NCBI RefSeq assembly: GCF_004352845.1
Contig: NZ_SJRX01000002.1
Span: 434,001-498,000 of the forward strand
Source of the DNA: Luteimonas terricola
GTDB taxonomy: Bacteria; Pseudomonadota; Gammaproteobacteria; Xanthomonadales; Xanthomonadaceae
DNA length: 64,000 nucleotides
Direction of reading: 5' to 3'
Part shown: piece after piece, positions 39,446 through 49,512 of the stretch
Layout: every line of letters starts with the position of its first letter
Position numbering within the stretch: the first letter of the stretch is position 1
The notes under the pieces: generated by a model
The model's database searches: none
Told to the model about the DNA's origin: nothing
What the model saw: only the letters and a program-made list of their open reading frames with translations
Translations under genes and position numbers: made by a program

Positions 39446-40087
39446 ATGCATACCGATCCCCACGCCGCGCTCGACGCCGGCCTCGCCGCGCTCGGCCTGG
39501 ATCCGGCGCTGGCCGCGCCGCTGCGCCGCTATCTTGAACTGCTGGCGCGCTGGAACCGCACCTACAACCTCACCGCGATCCGCGACCCAGGCGAGATGGT
39601 CACCCTGCACCTGCTCGACTCGCTGTCGATGCACGTCCATTCGCGCGACATCGCGTCGCTTGCCGACCTCGGCGCAGGCGCCGGCCTGCCCGGGATCCCG
39701 CTGGCGATCGCGCTGCCGGAGCTGCAGGTCACCCTGGTCGAATCCAACGGCAAGAAAGCCCGCTTCCTGCGCGAGGTCGTGCGCACGCTCGGCCTGGCCA
39801 ACGCGCGCGTCGTCGAATCGCGGGCCGAAGCAGTGGACATGCCCGGCGCCTTCGAGGCGATCACCGCCCGCGCGCTGGCCACCCTGGCCGACATCCTGGC
39901 CGTCGGCGGGCACCTGCTTGCGCCCGGCGGCCGGCTGCTGGCGATGAAGGGCGCGCACCCGGACGCCGAAATCACGGCGCTGCCCGCCGGCTGGCGGGTC
40001 GAAGTGGTGCATCCGCTGGCCGTCCCCGGCCTTGACGCCGAACGCCATCTGGTGGTGGTGGGCCGGGCGGGGCCGGGCGGGGCATAA
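39446..40087 (+). CDS. rsmG: 16S rRNA (guanine(527)-N7)-methyltransferase
   Basis: A 213-residue SAM enzyme methylating G527 of 16S rRNA. The SAM fold shows [32 protein letters not shown] and the motif [24 protein letters not shown] near the N-terminus is family-typical. The ATG at 39446 is preferred over 39437 because the latter lies within the TACAAT box. parA and parB follow in the conserved rsmG-parA-parB order. Confidence 0.95.
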   Translation: MHTDPHAALDAGLAALGLDPALAAPLRRYLELLARWNRTYNLTAIRDPGEMVTLHLLDSLSMHVHSRDIASLADLGAGAGLPGIPLAIALPELQVTLVESNGKKARFLREVVRTLGLANARVVESRAEAVDMPGAFEAITARALATLADILAVGGHLLAPGGRLLAMKGAHPDAEITALPAGWRVEVVHPLAVPGLDAERHLVVVGRAGPGGA

Positions 40088-40154
40088 TCACCGACCCGGT
40101 CGGGGTTCCAGGCCGGGATTCCCGTCGCATCCCTGCATCGAGGCAGCCGAGCCC

Positions 40155-40943
40155 ATGGCCCGCATCATCGCCATCGCCAACCAGAAAGGCGGCGTCGGAA
40201 AGACGACAACGGCGGTGAACCTTGCCTCCGCGCTGTCGCAGACACCCAGGCGCGTGCTGCTGGTCGACCTCGACGCGCAGGGCAACGCCACCATGGGCAG
40301 CGGCGTGGACAAGCGCGAACTTGCCGCTTCGACCTGCGACGTGCTGCTTGAAGAAGTGCACGCGGCCGATGCCGTGGTGCGCACGCCCGAAGGCTTCGAC
40401 CTGCTGCCCGGCAACACCGACCTCACCGCGGCGGAGATCGAGCTGATGGACGAGGAAGGCCGCGAGCAACGGCTCAAGCGCGCGCTCGACCCGCTGCGCC
40501 CGGAGTACGACTACATCATCGTCGACTGCCCGCCGGCGCTGTCGCTGCTCACGCTCAACGCGCTCACCGCCGCCGACAGCGTGCTGGTGCCGATGCAGTG
40601 CGAGTACTACGCGCTCGAAGGCCTGAGCTCGCTGCTGCAGACCATCGAGGCGCTGAAGGCGCGGCTGAATCCCGGGCTGGAGATCGAAGGCGTGCTGCGC
40701 ACCATGTTCGACGTGCGCAACAACCTCACCAACGCGGTCTCGGCCGAACTCGTCACGCACTTCGGCGACAAGGTCTTCCGCACCATCGTGCCGCGCAACG
40801 TGCGCCTGGCCGAGGCGCCCAGCCACGGCCAGAGCATCGTCGGCTACGACCGCGCCTCGCGGGGCGCCATCGCCTACCTCGGCCTGGCCGGTGAAGTCAT
40901 CCGCCGCCAGCGCGAGCGCGAACAAAAGGAGAACGCGGCATGA
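40155..40943 (+). CDS. parA: Chromosome-partitioning ATPase ParA
   Basis: A 262-residue deviant Walker A ATPase. It has ANQKGGVGKTTTAVNL (P-loop), LVDLDAQGNATMGSG, and DYIIVDCPPALSLLTLNAL (Walker B). It acts with ParB and parS sites to segregate the origin region. The ATG at 40155 begins MARIIAIANQ. A CATAAT -10 candidate lies at about 40084, giving a leader of about 60 nt. It overlaps parB by four bases (ATGA). Confidence 0.97.
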   Translation: MARIIAIANQKGGVGKTTTAVNLASALSQTPRRVLLVDLDAQGNATMGSGVDKRELAASTCDVLLEEVHAADAVVRTPEGFDLLPGNTDLTAAEIELMDEEGREQRLKRALDPLRPEYDYIIVDCPPALSLLTLNALTAADSVLVPMQCEYYALEGLSSLLQTIEALKARLNPGLEIEGVLRTMFDVRNNLTNAVSAELVTHFGDKVFRTIVPRNVRLAEAPSHGQSIVGYDRASRGAIAYLGLAGEVIRRQREREQKENAA

Positions 40944-41872
40944 CCGCCGGCAAGAAGGCACCGACCGTGAAGGCGGCGGCCAAGAAGCGTGGCTTGGGCC
41001 GCGGGCTCGAAGCCCTGCTCGGCCCCAAGGCCGCCGAAGGGGCCCCGGCGCTGGAAGCGCGCCCGGGCGACGCGCTGCGCACGCTGCCCGTGGACGCGCT
41101 GGCGCCCGGCAAATACCAGCCGCGGCAGCACATGGACCCGGGCAAGCTCACCGAGCTTGCGGAATCGATCCGCGCCCAGGGCGTGATCCAGCCGATCGTC
41201 GTGCGCCAGCTGCCCGACCGCACCTTCGAGATCATCGCCGGCGAGCGCCGCTGGCGCGCCTCGCGCGAGGCCGGCCTGGCCGAGATCCCGGTGGTGGTGC
41301 GCGAGGTCGACGACCGCACGGTCGTGGCCATGGCGCTGATCGAGAACATCCAGCGCGAGGATCTGAACCCGCTGGAAGAGGCCCAGGCCCTGCAGCGCCT
41401 GATCGACGAATTCGACCTGACCCATGCCGCCGCGGCCGAGGCCGTGGGCCGCTCGCGCGCGTCGGTGTCCAACCTGCTGCGCCTGCTGGAGCTGCCGCCG
41501 GCGATCCGCATCCTGCTCGAGGCCCGGCGCCTGGAGATGGGCCACGCCCGCGCCCTGCTGACCCTGTCGCCGGAGCTGGCGAGCAAGCTGGCGTCCGATG
41601 CCGCGGAGCACGGCTGGTCGGTGCGCGAAGTGGAACACCGGGCGCAGCAGTTCGCCGCCGGCCGCCTGCCGACGACGGCGAAGAAGAAGGCCGGCAGCGG
41701 CTCGGCGAAGCCGCAGGCGGATATCGTGGCGCTGGAGAACGAGCTGTCGGAAGTGCTGGCGACCAGGGTCAGCATCGCGCACGGGCGCGGGAACAAGGGG
41801 AAGCTGGTGATCCACTACAGCGACCTGGACTCGCTGGATGGCGTGCTGGAGAGGCTGCGCCGCCAGCGCTGA
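40940..41872 (+). CDS. parB: Chromosome-partitioning protein ParB
   Basis: A 310-residue DNA-binding CTPase switch. It has a Lys-rich N-terminus with [10 protein letters not shown], the ParB/Srx box ([41 protein letters not shown]), the helix-turn-helix region [23 protein letters not shown], and the C-terminal dimer domain. It binds parS and slides on DNA. The ATG at 40940 overlaps parA by four bases. No full parS site was found in the window. Confidence 0.97.
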   Translation: MTAGKKAPTVKAAAKKRGLGRGLEALLGPKAAEGAPALEARPGDALRTLPVDALAPGKYQPRQHMDPGKLTELAESIRAQGVIQPIVVRQLPDRTFEIIAGERRWRASREAGLAEIPVVVREVDDRTVVAMALIENIQREDLNPLEEAQALQRLIDEFDLTHAAAAEAVGRSRASVSNLLRLLELPPAIRILLEARRLEMGHARALLTLSPELASKLASDAAEHGWSVREVEHRAQQFAAGRLPTTAKKKAGSGSAKPQADIVALENELSEVLATRVSIAHGRGNKGKLVIHYSDLDSLDGVLERLRRQR

Positions 41873-41913
41873 CCCCCTTCGCCCGCAAGGCGGGGGAAGG
41901 CGCCTGGAGGGCG

Positions 41914-41943
41914 GATGGGGGCAAGTCTTGCCAAACCCCCATC
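41914..41943. repeat. Perfect inverted repeat overlapping the rpmB -35 box
   Basis: The segment is GATGGGGG ... CCCCCATC with an inner GGCAAG/CTTGCC pair, 30 bases in all. It covers the -35 hexamer of the rpmB promoter (41928-41933). It could be an operator or a hairpin ending parB transcription; no T-run follows. Confidence 0.65.
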
Positions 41944-41956
41944 AATGCCACAAAAT
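41928..41956 (+). promoter_or_regulatory. Promoter of rpmB-rpmG
   Basis: TTGCCA (41928-41933), a 17-base spacer, and CAAAAT (41951-41956) give a good sigma-70 match. The start near 41963 leaves a leader of about 170 nt before rpmB, with several GC-rich hairpins. Such long leaders are typical where ribosomal protein genes are autoregulated, which is inferred only. Confidence 0.6.
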
Positions 41957-42131
41957 GCTCGGCTCGCTGCGTCCGGTCATCCCTTGGGACGACCCCGGCG
42001 GCCCGGAGTGCGATTCCGGCGCCCCGCCCGGCAGCGACCTTGACCCGTTTCGCATGGCACGCCCCGCAAGGGCCTGCCGGGGCCGCCGTCCCCCAGGCCA
42101 TGGGGTACACCAATCACCATCGAGGTGCGTT

Positions 42132-42368
42132 ATGTCCCGAGTTTGCCAGGTCAGCGGCAAGCGAGTGCAGACAGGCAACAACGTCTCACACGCCAACAAC
42201 AAGACCCGCCGCCGTTTCCTTCCCAACCTGCACGAGCGCCGGTTCTGGGTCGCCAGCGAGAACCGCTGGGTGAAGCTGCGCGTGTCCGCCCATGCCATGC
42301 GCACCATCGACAAGAACGGCATCGACGTCGTTCTGGCCGAACTCCGCGCCCGCGGCGAAAAGGTCTGA
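42132..42368 (+). CDS. rpmB: 50S ribosomal protein L28
   Basis: A 78-residue protein, normal for bL28. It opens [20 protein letters not shown] with the [15 protein letters not shown] motif. It lacks the four-cysteine zinc site. It forms an operon with rpmG 10 bases downstream. The GAGG and AGGT upstream of ATG (42132) serve as the ribosome site. Confidence 0.97.
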   Translation: MSRVCQVSGKRVQTGNNVSHANNKTRRRFLPNLHERRFWVASENRWVKLRVSAHAMRTIDKNGIDVVLAELRARGEKV

Positions 42369-42378
42369 GGAGAACATC

Positions 42379-42543
42379 ATGGCTAGCAAGCGCGACAAGA
42401 TCCGACTGATCTCCTCGGCCAACACCGGCCACTTCTACACCACCGACAAGAACAAGAAGAACACCCCCGGCAAGATGGAGATCAAGAAGTACGATCCCGT
42501 CGTCCGGAAGCACGTGATCTACAAGGAAGGCAAGATCAAGTAA
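42379..42543 (+). CDS. rpmG: 50S ribosomal protein L33
   Basis: A 54-residue bL33. It reads [20 protein letters not shown], a Lys-rich middle, and ends [19 protein letters not shown]. It lacks the CxxC zinc ribbons of the zinc-binding L33 form, so it is the C- form. An AGGAGAACATC site precedes the ATG. A rho-independent terminator follows 23 bases after the stop. Confidence 0.97.
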   Translation: MASKRDKIRLISSANTGHFYTTDKNKKNTPGKMEIKKYDPVVRKHVIYKEGKIK

Positions 42544-42565
42544 GGCCTGCCTTCCCTTGTTCCGC

Positions 42566-42593
42566 GAAAAGCCCGCCGCAAGGCGGGCTTTTT
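42566..42593 (+). terminator. Rho-independent terminator of rpmB-rpmG
   Basis: AGCCCGCC-GCAA-GGCGGGCT with a T-run (TTTTT) after it and A-run before it, so it could work on both strands. Confidence 0.92.
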
Positions 42594-42639
42594 CGTGGGC
42601 GGATGCCGGCATCGGGTCTGCCGTGGCATTGGGCATACT

Positions 42640-42697
42640 GTAGGAGCAGCTGCAGCTGCGACCCGGGCGATCGGTCGCAGCCGCAGCTGCTCCCACA
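42640..42697. repeat. REP-like inverted repeat, GTAG head
   Basis: Arms 42640-42663 and 42673-42697 are inverted copies built on GTAGGAGCAGCTGCAGCTGC, the same family as 18431-18524. It sits between rpmG and the hybrid kinase gene. The head GTAG is the hallmark of Stenotrophomonas SMAG-type REP elements. Confidence 0.82.
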
Positions 42698-42719
42698 CGA
42701 TGGAGGGGCGGGGACGCGG

Positions 42720-45700
42720 ATGCTGCCGGGCTGGATCCTGCTGCTGGTATCGCTGGGCTATGCGGCGCTGCTGTTCGCCGTCGCCTGGTGGGGCGACCGC
42801 CACCCGGTGCACATGCGCGCCGGCGGCAGCTGGCTGCGGCCGCTGGTCTACAGCCTCTCGCTGGCGGTGTACTGCTCGTCGTGGACCTTTTACGGCGCGG
42901 TCGGCACCGCCACGCGCAACGGCATCGGCTACTTCGCGATCTACCTCGGTCCGCTGCTGATGCTGCTGTTCGGCTGGCGCATCCTCGAGCGCCTGGCGCT
43001 GGTGGCGCAGAGCCAGAGCACGGTCTCGATCGCCGACTTCATCGCCGCCCGCTACGGCCGCGCGCAGCGGCTGGCGGCCCTGGTCACGCTGATCGCGCTG
43101 ATCGCCGCGGTGCCCTACCTCGCGCTGCAGTACAAGGCGGTTGCGCTGAGCCTCAACGTGCTCGGCGGCGGCGACGAGCTCCTGGACAGCATCGGCGACC
43201 CGGCGCTGTACGTCGCCGTGCTGATGGCGCTGTTCGCGATCCTCTACGGCACCCGCCAGGTCGACGCCACCGAGCACCGCCCGGGCATGATGCTGGCCAT
43301 CGCGCTGGAGTCGATGGTCAAGCTGATGGCGCTGGTGTTCGTCGGCGTGTTCGCGGTGTTCTGGTTCAGGGGCCGCGACCTGCCGCTGGCCGAAGCCACC
43401 GCCACCCTGCTGTCGCAATCGGCGCCGACGGGCTTCATCGGCCAGACCCTGCTCGCGTTCACCGCCATCATCTGCCTGCCGCGGCAGTTCCACGTCGCGG
43501 TGGTCGAGTGCATGGACGTCTCCGACATCCGCCGCGCGCGCTGGATGTTCGGCGGCTACCTGGCGCTGGTGTCGCTGGCCGTGCTGCCGATCGCCGCGGC
43601 GGGTCTGGCGATGTCGGGCACCGTCGCGGGCGCTGGCGCCTCGGCCGATACCCTGGTGCTGGCGCTGCCGCTGTCCGAGGGCCGCGACCTGCTGACGCTG
43701 TTCGCCTACGTGGGCGGCTTTTCCGCGGCCACCGGCATGGTGATCGTGTCCAGCGTGGCGCTGGCGACCATGGTCTCCAACGATCTGATCATGCCGCCCC
43801 TGCTTGCCCGCGGCTGGGCGCAGCGCCACGGAGGCAACGTCGCCTCCACCGTGCTGTGGATCCGCCGCGTGGCCATCGTCTGCTTCGCCGCGTTGGCCTG
43901 GGGCTACTACCGCGTCAGCGGCAGCGACACCACCCTGGCCTCCTACGGCCTGATGTCCTTCGCCGCGGTGGCACAGTTCGCGCCGGCGCTGATCGGTGGC
44001 CTGTACTGGCGCGGCGCCAGCCGCCAGGGCGTGGAGGCCGGCCTGCTGCTGGGCTTCGCGATGTGGATCTACACGCTGCTGCTGCCCACGCTGACCGAAG
44101 CCGGCTGGTTCGACGACGCCTGGCTGCTCGCCGGGCCCTTCGGGATCGATTGGCTGCGGCCGCGCCAGCTGTTCGGGCTGGCCGGCTGGGATCCGCTGAC
44201 CCACGGCACGTTCTGGTCGCTGCTGGCGAACATCGGCGCGCTGTTCCTGGTGTCGGCGCGCTGGCGCCCCAGCTTCGAGGAGCGCCTGCGCACCGCGCCC
44301 TTCCTCGATCCCTATGCTTCGGCACAGTTGCCGGCGGGCAGCGGCGTCCCGCACTCCTCGATGCAGCTCGGCGACCTGATGACCCTGGCCGGGCGCATCG
44401 TCGGCGAATCGACCGCGCGCCGCGCCTTCGCCGACCACGCCACCGGCAGCAGCCGCGAGCTCGACCCCGCCGCCCCCAGCGACCGCGCCTGGGCCCAGTT
44501 CACCGAGCGCCTGCTGGCCGCCGCCATCGGCGCCGCCTCGGCGCGCCTGGTGATGACCAGCGCGCTGAAGGGCTCGGGCATGGACGTGGCCGAAGTGGTG
44601 GCGGTGCTCGACGAGGCCGGCCAGGACCTCAGGTTCGACCGCGCGATCCTCTCGGCCACGCTCGACAACCTCGACCAGGGCGTGAGCGTGGTCGACCGCG
44701 ACATGCGCCTGGTGTCCTGGAACCTGCGCTATGCCGAGATGTACGACTACCCTGAAGGCATGCTCTACGTCGGCCGCCCCGTGGCCGACCTGATCCGCTA
44801 CAACGCCCTGCGCGGCGAGCTCGGCAGCGGCAGTCCCGACATCGACACCGAGGTCGAGAAGCGCATCGAGTACATGCGCGCCGGCTCACCCCACGTGTTC
44901 GAACGCGTGCGCAGCACCGGCCAGGTGGTGGAGATGCGCGGCCAGCCACTGCCCGGCGGCGGCTATGTCACCAGTTACAGCGACGTCACCGAGTACAAGC
45001 GCGTGGAGCGCGAACTGCGCGAGGTGAACGAAACGCTGGAACAGCGCGTCGCCACCCGCACCCGCGAGGCCGAGGCCGCGCAGGCCTCGCGCACACGCTT
45101 CCTGGCCGCGGTCAGCCACGACGTGCTGCAGCCGCTCAACGCAGCGCGCCTGTTCGCCTCCGCGCTGCGCGAAAGCGACACCGCCGCCGAGCAGCACCAC
45201 CTCGCCGAGCGTGTGGACACCTCGCTGCGCGCCGCCGAGGAGCTGCTGGAAGGCCTGCTCGACGTCTCGCGCCTGGACACCGGTGCGCTGGAACCCCAGC
45301 TTTCGGACTTCGACGCCGCCGAACTCCTGGCCGAGCTCGCCGCCCAGTACGCACCGCTGGCCGCGGCCCGCGGCATCGACCTGCGCGTGCACGCCCGCCA
45401 CCTGCCGGTGCGCAGCGACCGCCGCCTGCTGCGCCGCGTGCTGCAGAACTTCCTCGCCAACGCCCTGCGCTATACCCGCGAGGGGCGCATCGTGCTCGCC
45501 GCGCGCCTGCGCGGCGGCGATGTCGAGCTGCAGGTCTGGGACACCGGCCCGGGCATCCCCACCTACCACCTGCAGCAGATCTTCGACGAGTTCTTCCGCA
45601 TCGAGCATCCCGACAGCTGGGACGCGCAGGGCCTGGGCCTGGGCCTGTCGATCTGCCAGCGCATCTCCAACGTGCTGTCGCATCCGCTCAACGTGCGCTC

Positions 45701-46184
45701 GCGCCCCGGCCGCGGCAGCATGTTCTCGATCCGCACGCCGCGCTCGGCGTTGGCCGAACTGCCGCCGGCCCCGGTCCAGGCCATCAGCCTGCCCGACTCG
45801 CTCGACGGCATGCGCGTGCTGTGCGTGGACAACGACGTCGACATCCTCGCCGGCATGGTCCTGCTGCTGGGGCGCTGGAACATCGAAGTGCTGCGCGCGA
45901 CCACCGTGGACGAGGCACTGCAGAAGATGACCGAAGCGCCGGACGTGCTGCTGGTGGACTACCACCTGCATGACCGGATGGACGGCCTGGATACGCTGGA
46001 CGCGCTGCGCGAGCATGGCCCGCGGGTGCCGGGTGCGCTGGTGACCGCGGACGGCAGCGACCAGGTGAAGCGGGATGCGCGGTCCCGGGGTTATCGGGTG
46101 CTGACCAAGCCGATCAAGCCGGCGTCGCTAAGGGCGTTCCTGGCGGCGCAGCGGAGTGCGCATGTGGCGGGGCATACGCCGTAG
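42720..46184 (+). CDS. crbS: CrbS-like hybrid kinase: Na+/solute symporter, PAS, HisKA, HATPase, receiver
   Basis: A 1154-residue inner-membrane sensor. The N-terminal half (about residues 1-500) is a sodium:solute symporter-like domain of roughly 13 helices. A PAS region follows at about 650-760, then HisKA with phosphoacceptor His800 in AVSHDVLQPLNAARL. The ATPase domain (VLQNFLANALRYT, GTGPGIP-like DTGPGIP, GLGLGLSIC) precedes a C-terminal receiver with Asp1080 in LLVDYHLHD. CrbS in Vibrio and Pseudomonas senses acetate-related signals and drives acs through CrbR. The ATG at 42720 follows GGAGGGG. Its cognate regulator and acs are the nearest genes on the other strand. Confidence 0.9.
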   Translation: MLPGWILLLVSLGYAALLFAVAWWGDRHPVHMRAGGSWLRPLVYSLSLAVYCSSWTFYGAVGTATRNGIGYFAIYLGPLLMLLFGWRILERLALVAQSQSTVSIADFIAARYGRAQRLAALVTLIALIAAVPYLALQYKAVALSLNVLGGGDELLDSIGDPALYVAVLMALFAILYGTRQVDATEHRPGMMLAIALESMVKLMALVFVGVFAVFWFRGRDLPLAEATATLLSQSAPTGFIGQTLLAFTAIICLPRQFHVAVVECMDVSDIRRARWMFGGYLALVSLAVLPIAAAGLAMSGTVAGAGASADTLVLALPLSEGRDLLTLFAYVGGFSAATGMVIVSSVALATMVSNDLIMPPLLARGWAQRHGGNVASTVLWIRRVAIVCFAALAWGYYRVSGSDTTLASYGLMSFAAVAQFAPALIGGLYWRGASRQGVEAGLLLGFAMWIYTLLLPTLTEAGWFDDAWLLAGPFGIDWLRPRQLFGLAGWDPLTHGTFWSLLANIGALFLVSARWRPSFEERLRTAPFLDPYASAQLPAGSGVPHSSMQLGDLMTLAGRIVGESTARRAFADHATGSSRELDPAAPSDRAWAQFTERLLAAAIGAASARLVMTSALKGSGMDVAEVVAVLDEAGQDLRFDRAILSATLDNLDQGVSVVDRDMRLVSWNLRYAEMYDYPEGMLYVGRPVADLIRYNALRGELGSGSPDIDTEVEKRIEYMRAGSPHVFERVRSTGQVVEMRGQPLPGGGYVTSYSDVTEYKRVERELREVNETLEQRVATRTREAEAAQASRTRFLAAVSHDVLQPLNAARLFASALRESDTAAEQHHLAERVDTSLRAAEELLEGLLDVSRLDTGALEPQLSDFDAAELLAELAAQYAPLAAARGIDLRVHARHLPVRSDRRLLRRVLQNFLANALRYTREGRIVLAARLRGGDVELQVWDTGPGIPTYHLQQIFDEFFRIEHPDSWDAQGLGLGLSICQRISNVLSHPLNVRSRPGRGSMFSIRTPRSALAELPPAPVQAISLPDSLDGMRVLCVDNDVDILAGMVLLLGRWNIEVLRATTVDEALQKMTEAPDVLLVDYHLHDRMDGLDTLDALREHGPRVPGALVTADGSDQVKRDARSRGYRVLTKPIKPASLRAFLAAQRSAHVAGHTP

Positions 46185-46233
46185 GGAACATCGATGCTAG
46201 CCTCGACGTGTGGATTGCGAACCGGGGACATCC

Positions 46234-46767
46234 ATGTTTCGACGCCTGCTGATCCTGCTCTTGCTGTGCGCCTCCTTCCTGCCCGTGTCGGCAGCCGACG
46301 CGGTCCAGCCCAGGGTGGGCGAAGTGCCGCCCTTCGACCTCGGCAGCCAGTTCGGCGGCAGCGCGATCGACCTGCGCGACTACCGCGGCAAGGTCGTGAT
46401 CGTGACCTTCTGGGCGTCGTGGTGCGGGCCCTGCCGCAAGGAGTTGCCGGTGCTCGGGCGCTTCCAGCAGGCGGTGGGACGCGACGCGCTCGAGGTCATC
46501 GCGGTGAACGTCAAGGAGCCGCGCAAGGAGTTCCTCGCGGTGATCCGCGCCAACAAGGACATCGACGTCACCTGGGTGCACGGCCTGCGCGGCCGCATCA
46601 GCGACAGCTACGGCGTGCAGGCGCTGCCGAACATGTTCATCGTCGACCGCGAAGGCAAGGTCGCCGCCGTGCACCGCGGCTACAGCGAGGCCGCGCTGCC
46701 GGGGATCGTGGAAGAAGTCATGTCGGTGCTGCCGCCCGAGGTACTTACGCGCCCCGCGGGCTCATGA
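46234..46767 (+). CDS. TlpA/ResA-like thiol-disulfide oxidoreductase
   Basis: A 177-residue periplasmic thioredoxin-fold protein. It has a signal peptide (MFRRLLILLLLCASFLPVSA, cleavage near AADAV) and the active site WASWCGPCRKELPV, then LPNMFIVDREGKV with the cis-Pro. It probably reduces periplasmic disulfides, for instance in cytochrome c assembly. It lies between the hybrid kinase and the regulator gene and is convergent with the latter. The ATG at 46234 follows GGGGACATCC. A link with acetate genes is by position only. Confidence 0.88.
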   Translation: MFRRLLILLLLCASFLPVSAADAVQPRVGEVPPFDLGSQFGGSAIDLRDYRGKVVIVTFWASWCGPCRKELPVLGRFQQAVGRDALEVIAVNVKEPRKEFLAVIRANKDIDVTWVHGLRGRISDSYGVQALPNMFIVDREGKVAAVHRGYSEAALPGIVEEVMSVLPPEVLTRPAGS

Positions 46768-46782
46768 CGCCGAGACCGGGCC

Positions 46783-47451
46783 TCAGTCACCTTCGTCGGG
46801 CTGCGGCGCGACCACGCCCGGCTCCAGCGCCAGCTTGCCGGCGATCAACACCGCCTGGGTGCGGTTGTTCGCGCCGAGCTTGCGCAGGATGGCCGTCATG
46901 TGCGCCTTGATCGTGGCCTCCGACACGCCGAGCTCATAGGCGATCTGCTTGTTGAGCAGGCCCTCGCCCAGCATCTGCAGGACGCGGAACTGCTGCGGGG
47001 TGAGGTCGGCCACGCGCTGGGCGGCGTCGTGTTCGTCGGCACCGGCAGCCGGTGCGGCATGCGCCGCGGGCGGCGCCCAGCGGTCGCCCTCCAGCACCTG
47101 TGTCAGCGCCAGGCCAAGCGTGGCCGAGTCCACCGATTTGGGAATGAAGCCCATCGCGCCGTGGTCGAGCGCGCGGCGCATCACCGCAGGCTCCTCGCGC
47201 GCCGACACCACCACCACCGGCAGCTCCGGGTGCTGCGCGCGCAGGTGCACCAGGGCGCTGAAGCCGTGCGCGCCCGGCATGTTGAGGTCAAGCAGCAGAA
47301 GGTCGGCGTCGGGCTCGGACTCCACCAGGGCGTAGAGCTTGTCGACGTTGTCGGCCTCGTGCAGCGTGGCGCCCGGCAGCACGCGCGCGACCGCCCCCCG
47401 CAGCGCTTCGCGGAACAGGGGGTGGTCGTCGGCGATCAGCAGGGTGGCCAC
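46783..47451 (-). CDS. crbR: LuxR-type response regulator (CrbR-like)
   Basis: A 222-residue NarL/FixJ regulator. The receiver (about 1-120) has the acidic pocket IADDHP, the phosphoacceptor Asp in LLLLDLNMPGAHG, and the Lys in GFIPKSVD. The LuxR helix-turn-helix (about 150-210) reads LTPQQFRVLQMLGEGLLNKQIAYELGVSEATIKAHM. It follows acs by six bases on the same strand, the arrangement expected of a regulator of acs. The start is GTG at 47451. Confidence 0.88.
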   Translation of the reverse strand: MATLLIADDHPLFREALRGAVARVLPGATLHEADNVDKLYALVESEPDADLLLLDLNMPGAHGFSALVHLRAQHPELPVVVVSAREEPAVMRRALDHGAMGFIPKSVDSATLGLALTQVLEGDRWAPPAAHAAPAAGADEHDAAQRVADLTPQQFRVLQMLGEGLLNKQIAYELGVSEATIKAHMTAILRKLGANNRTQAVLIAGKLALEPGVVAPQPDEGD

Positions 47452-47457
47452 GTGCGC

Positions 47458-49401
<1,944 letters not shown>

Positions 49402-49463
49402 GGCAGCTGACCCTCTGGAACGTGTACAGGTCAGTTTGCCGCATTGCCATGCAACCGGGTTTT

Positions 49464-49477
49464 TAGACCTTCGTCTA
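49464..49477. promoter_or_regulatory. Candidate CrbR operator between acs and the DUF294 gene
   Basis: TAGACCTTCGTCTA, a 5-base inverted repeat TAGAC/GTCTA with a four-base centre. Its middle lies about 43 bases upstream of the expected DUF294 start (CACAAT box) and about 44 bases upstream of a CAAACT candidate for acs on minus. The symmetric placement fits a shared activator site. CrbR binding is inferred. Confidence 0.4.
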
Positions 49478-49500
49478 TTCACCGCCCGCCGCGTGCGACG

Positions 49501-49506
49501 CACAAT
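49501..49506 (+). promoter_or_regulatory. -10 box of the DUF294 gene (leaderless type)
   Basis: CACAAT, then GCGGCC, then the ATG at 49513. The six-base spacing and lack of a ribosome binding site match the other leaderless starts. Confidence 0.5.
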
Positions 49507-49512
49507 GCGGCC

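Noticed and set aside
37334..40048. A 904-residue minus-strand frame
   Set aside because: Only the part after 38713 (AMP ligase) is homologous to a family. The rest reads antisense through the phosphopantetheinyl transferase and rsmG genes and is a high-GC artefact.
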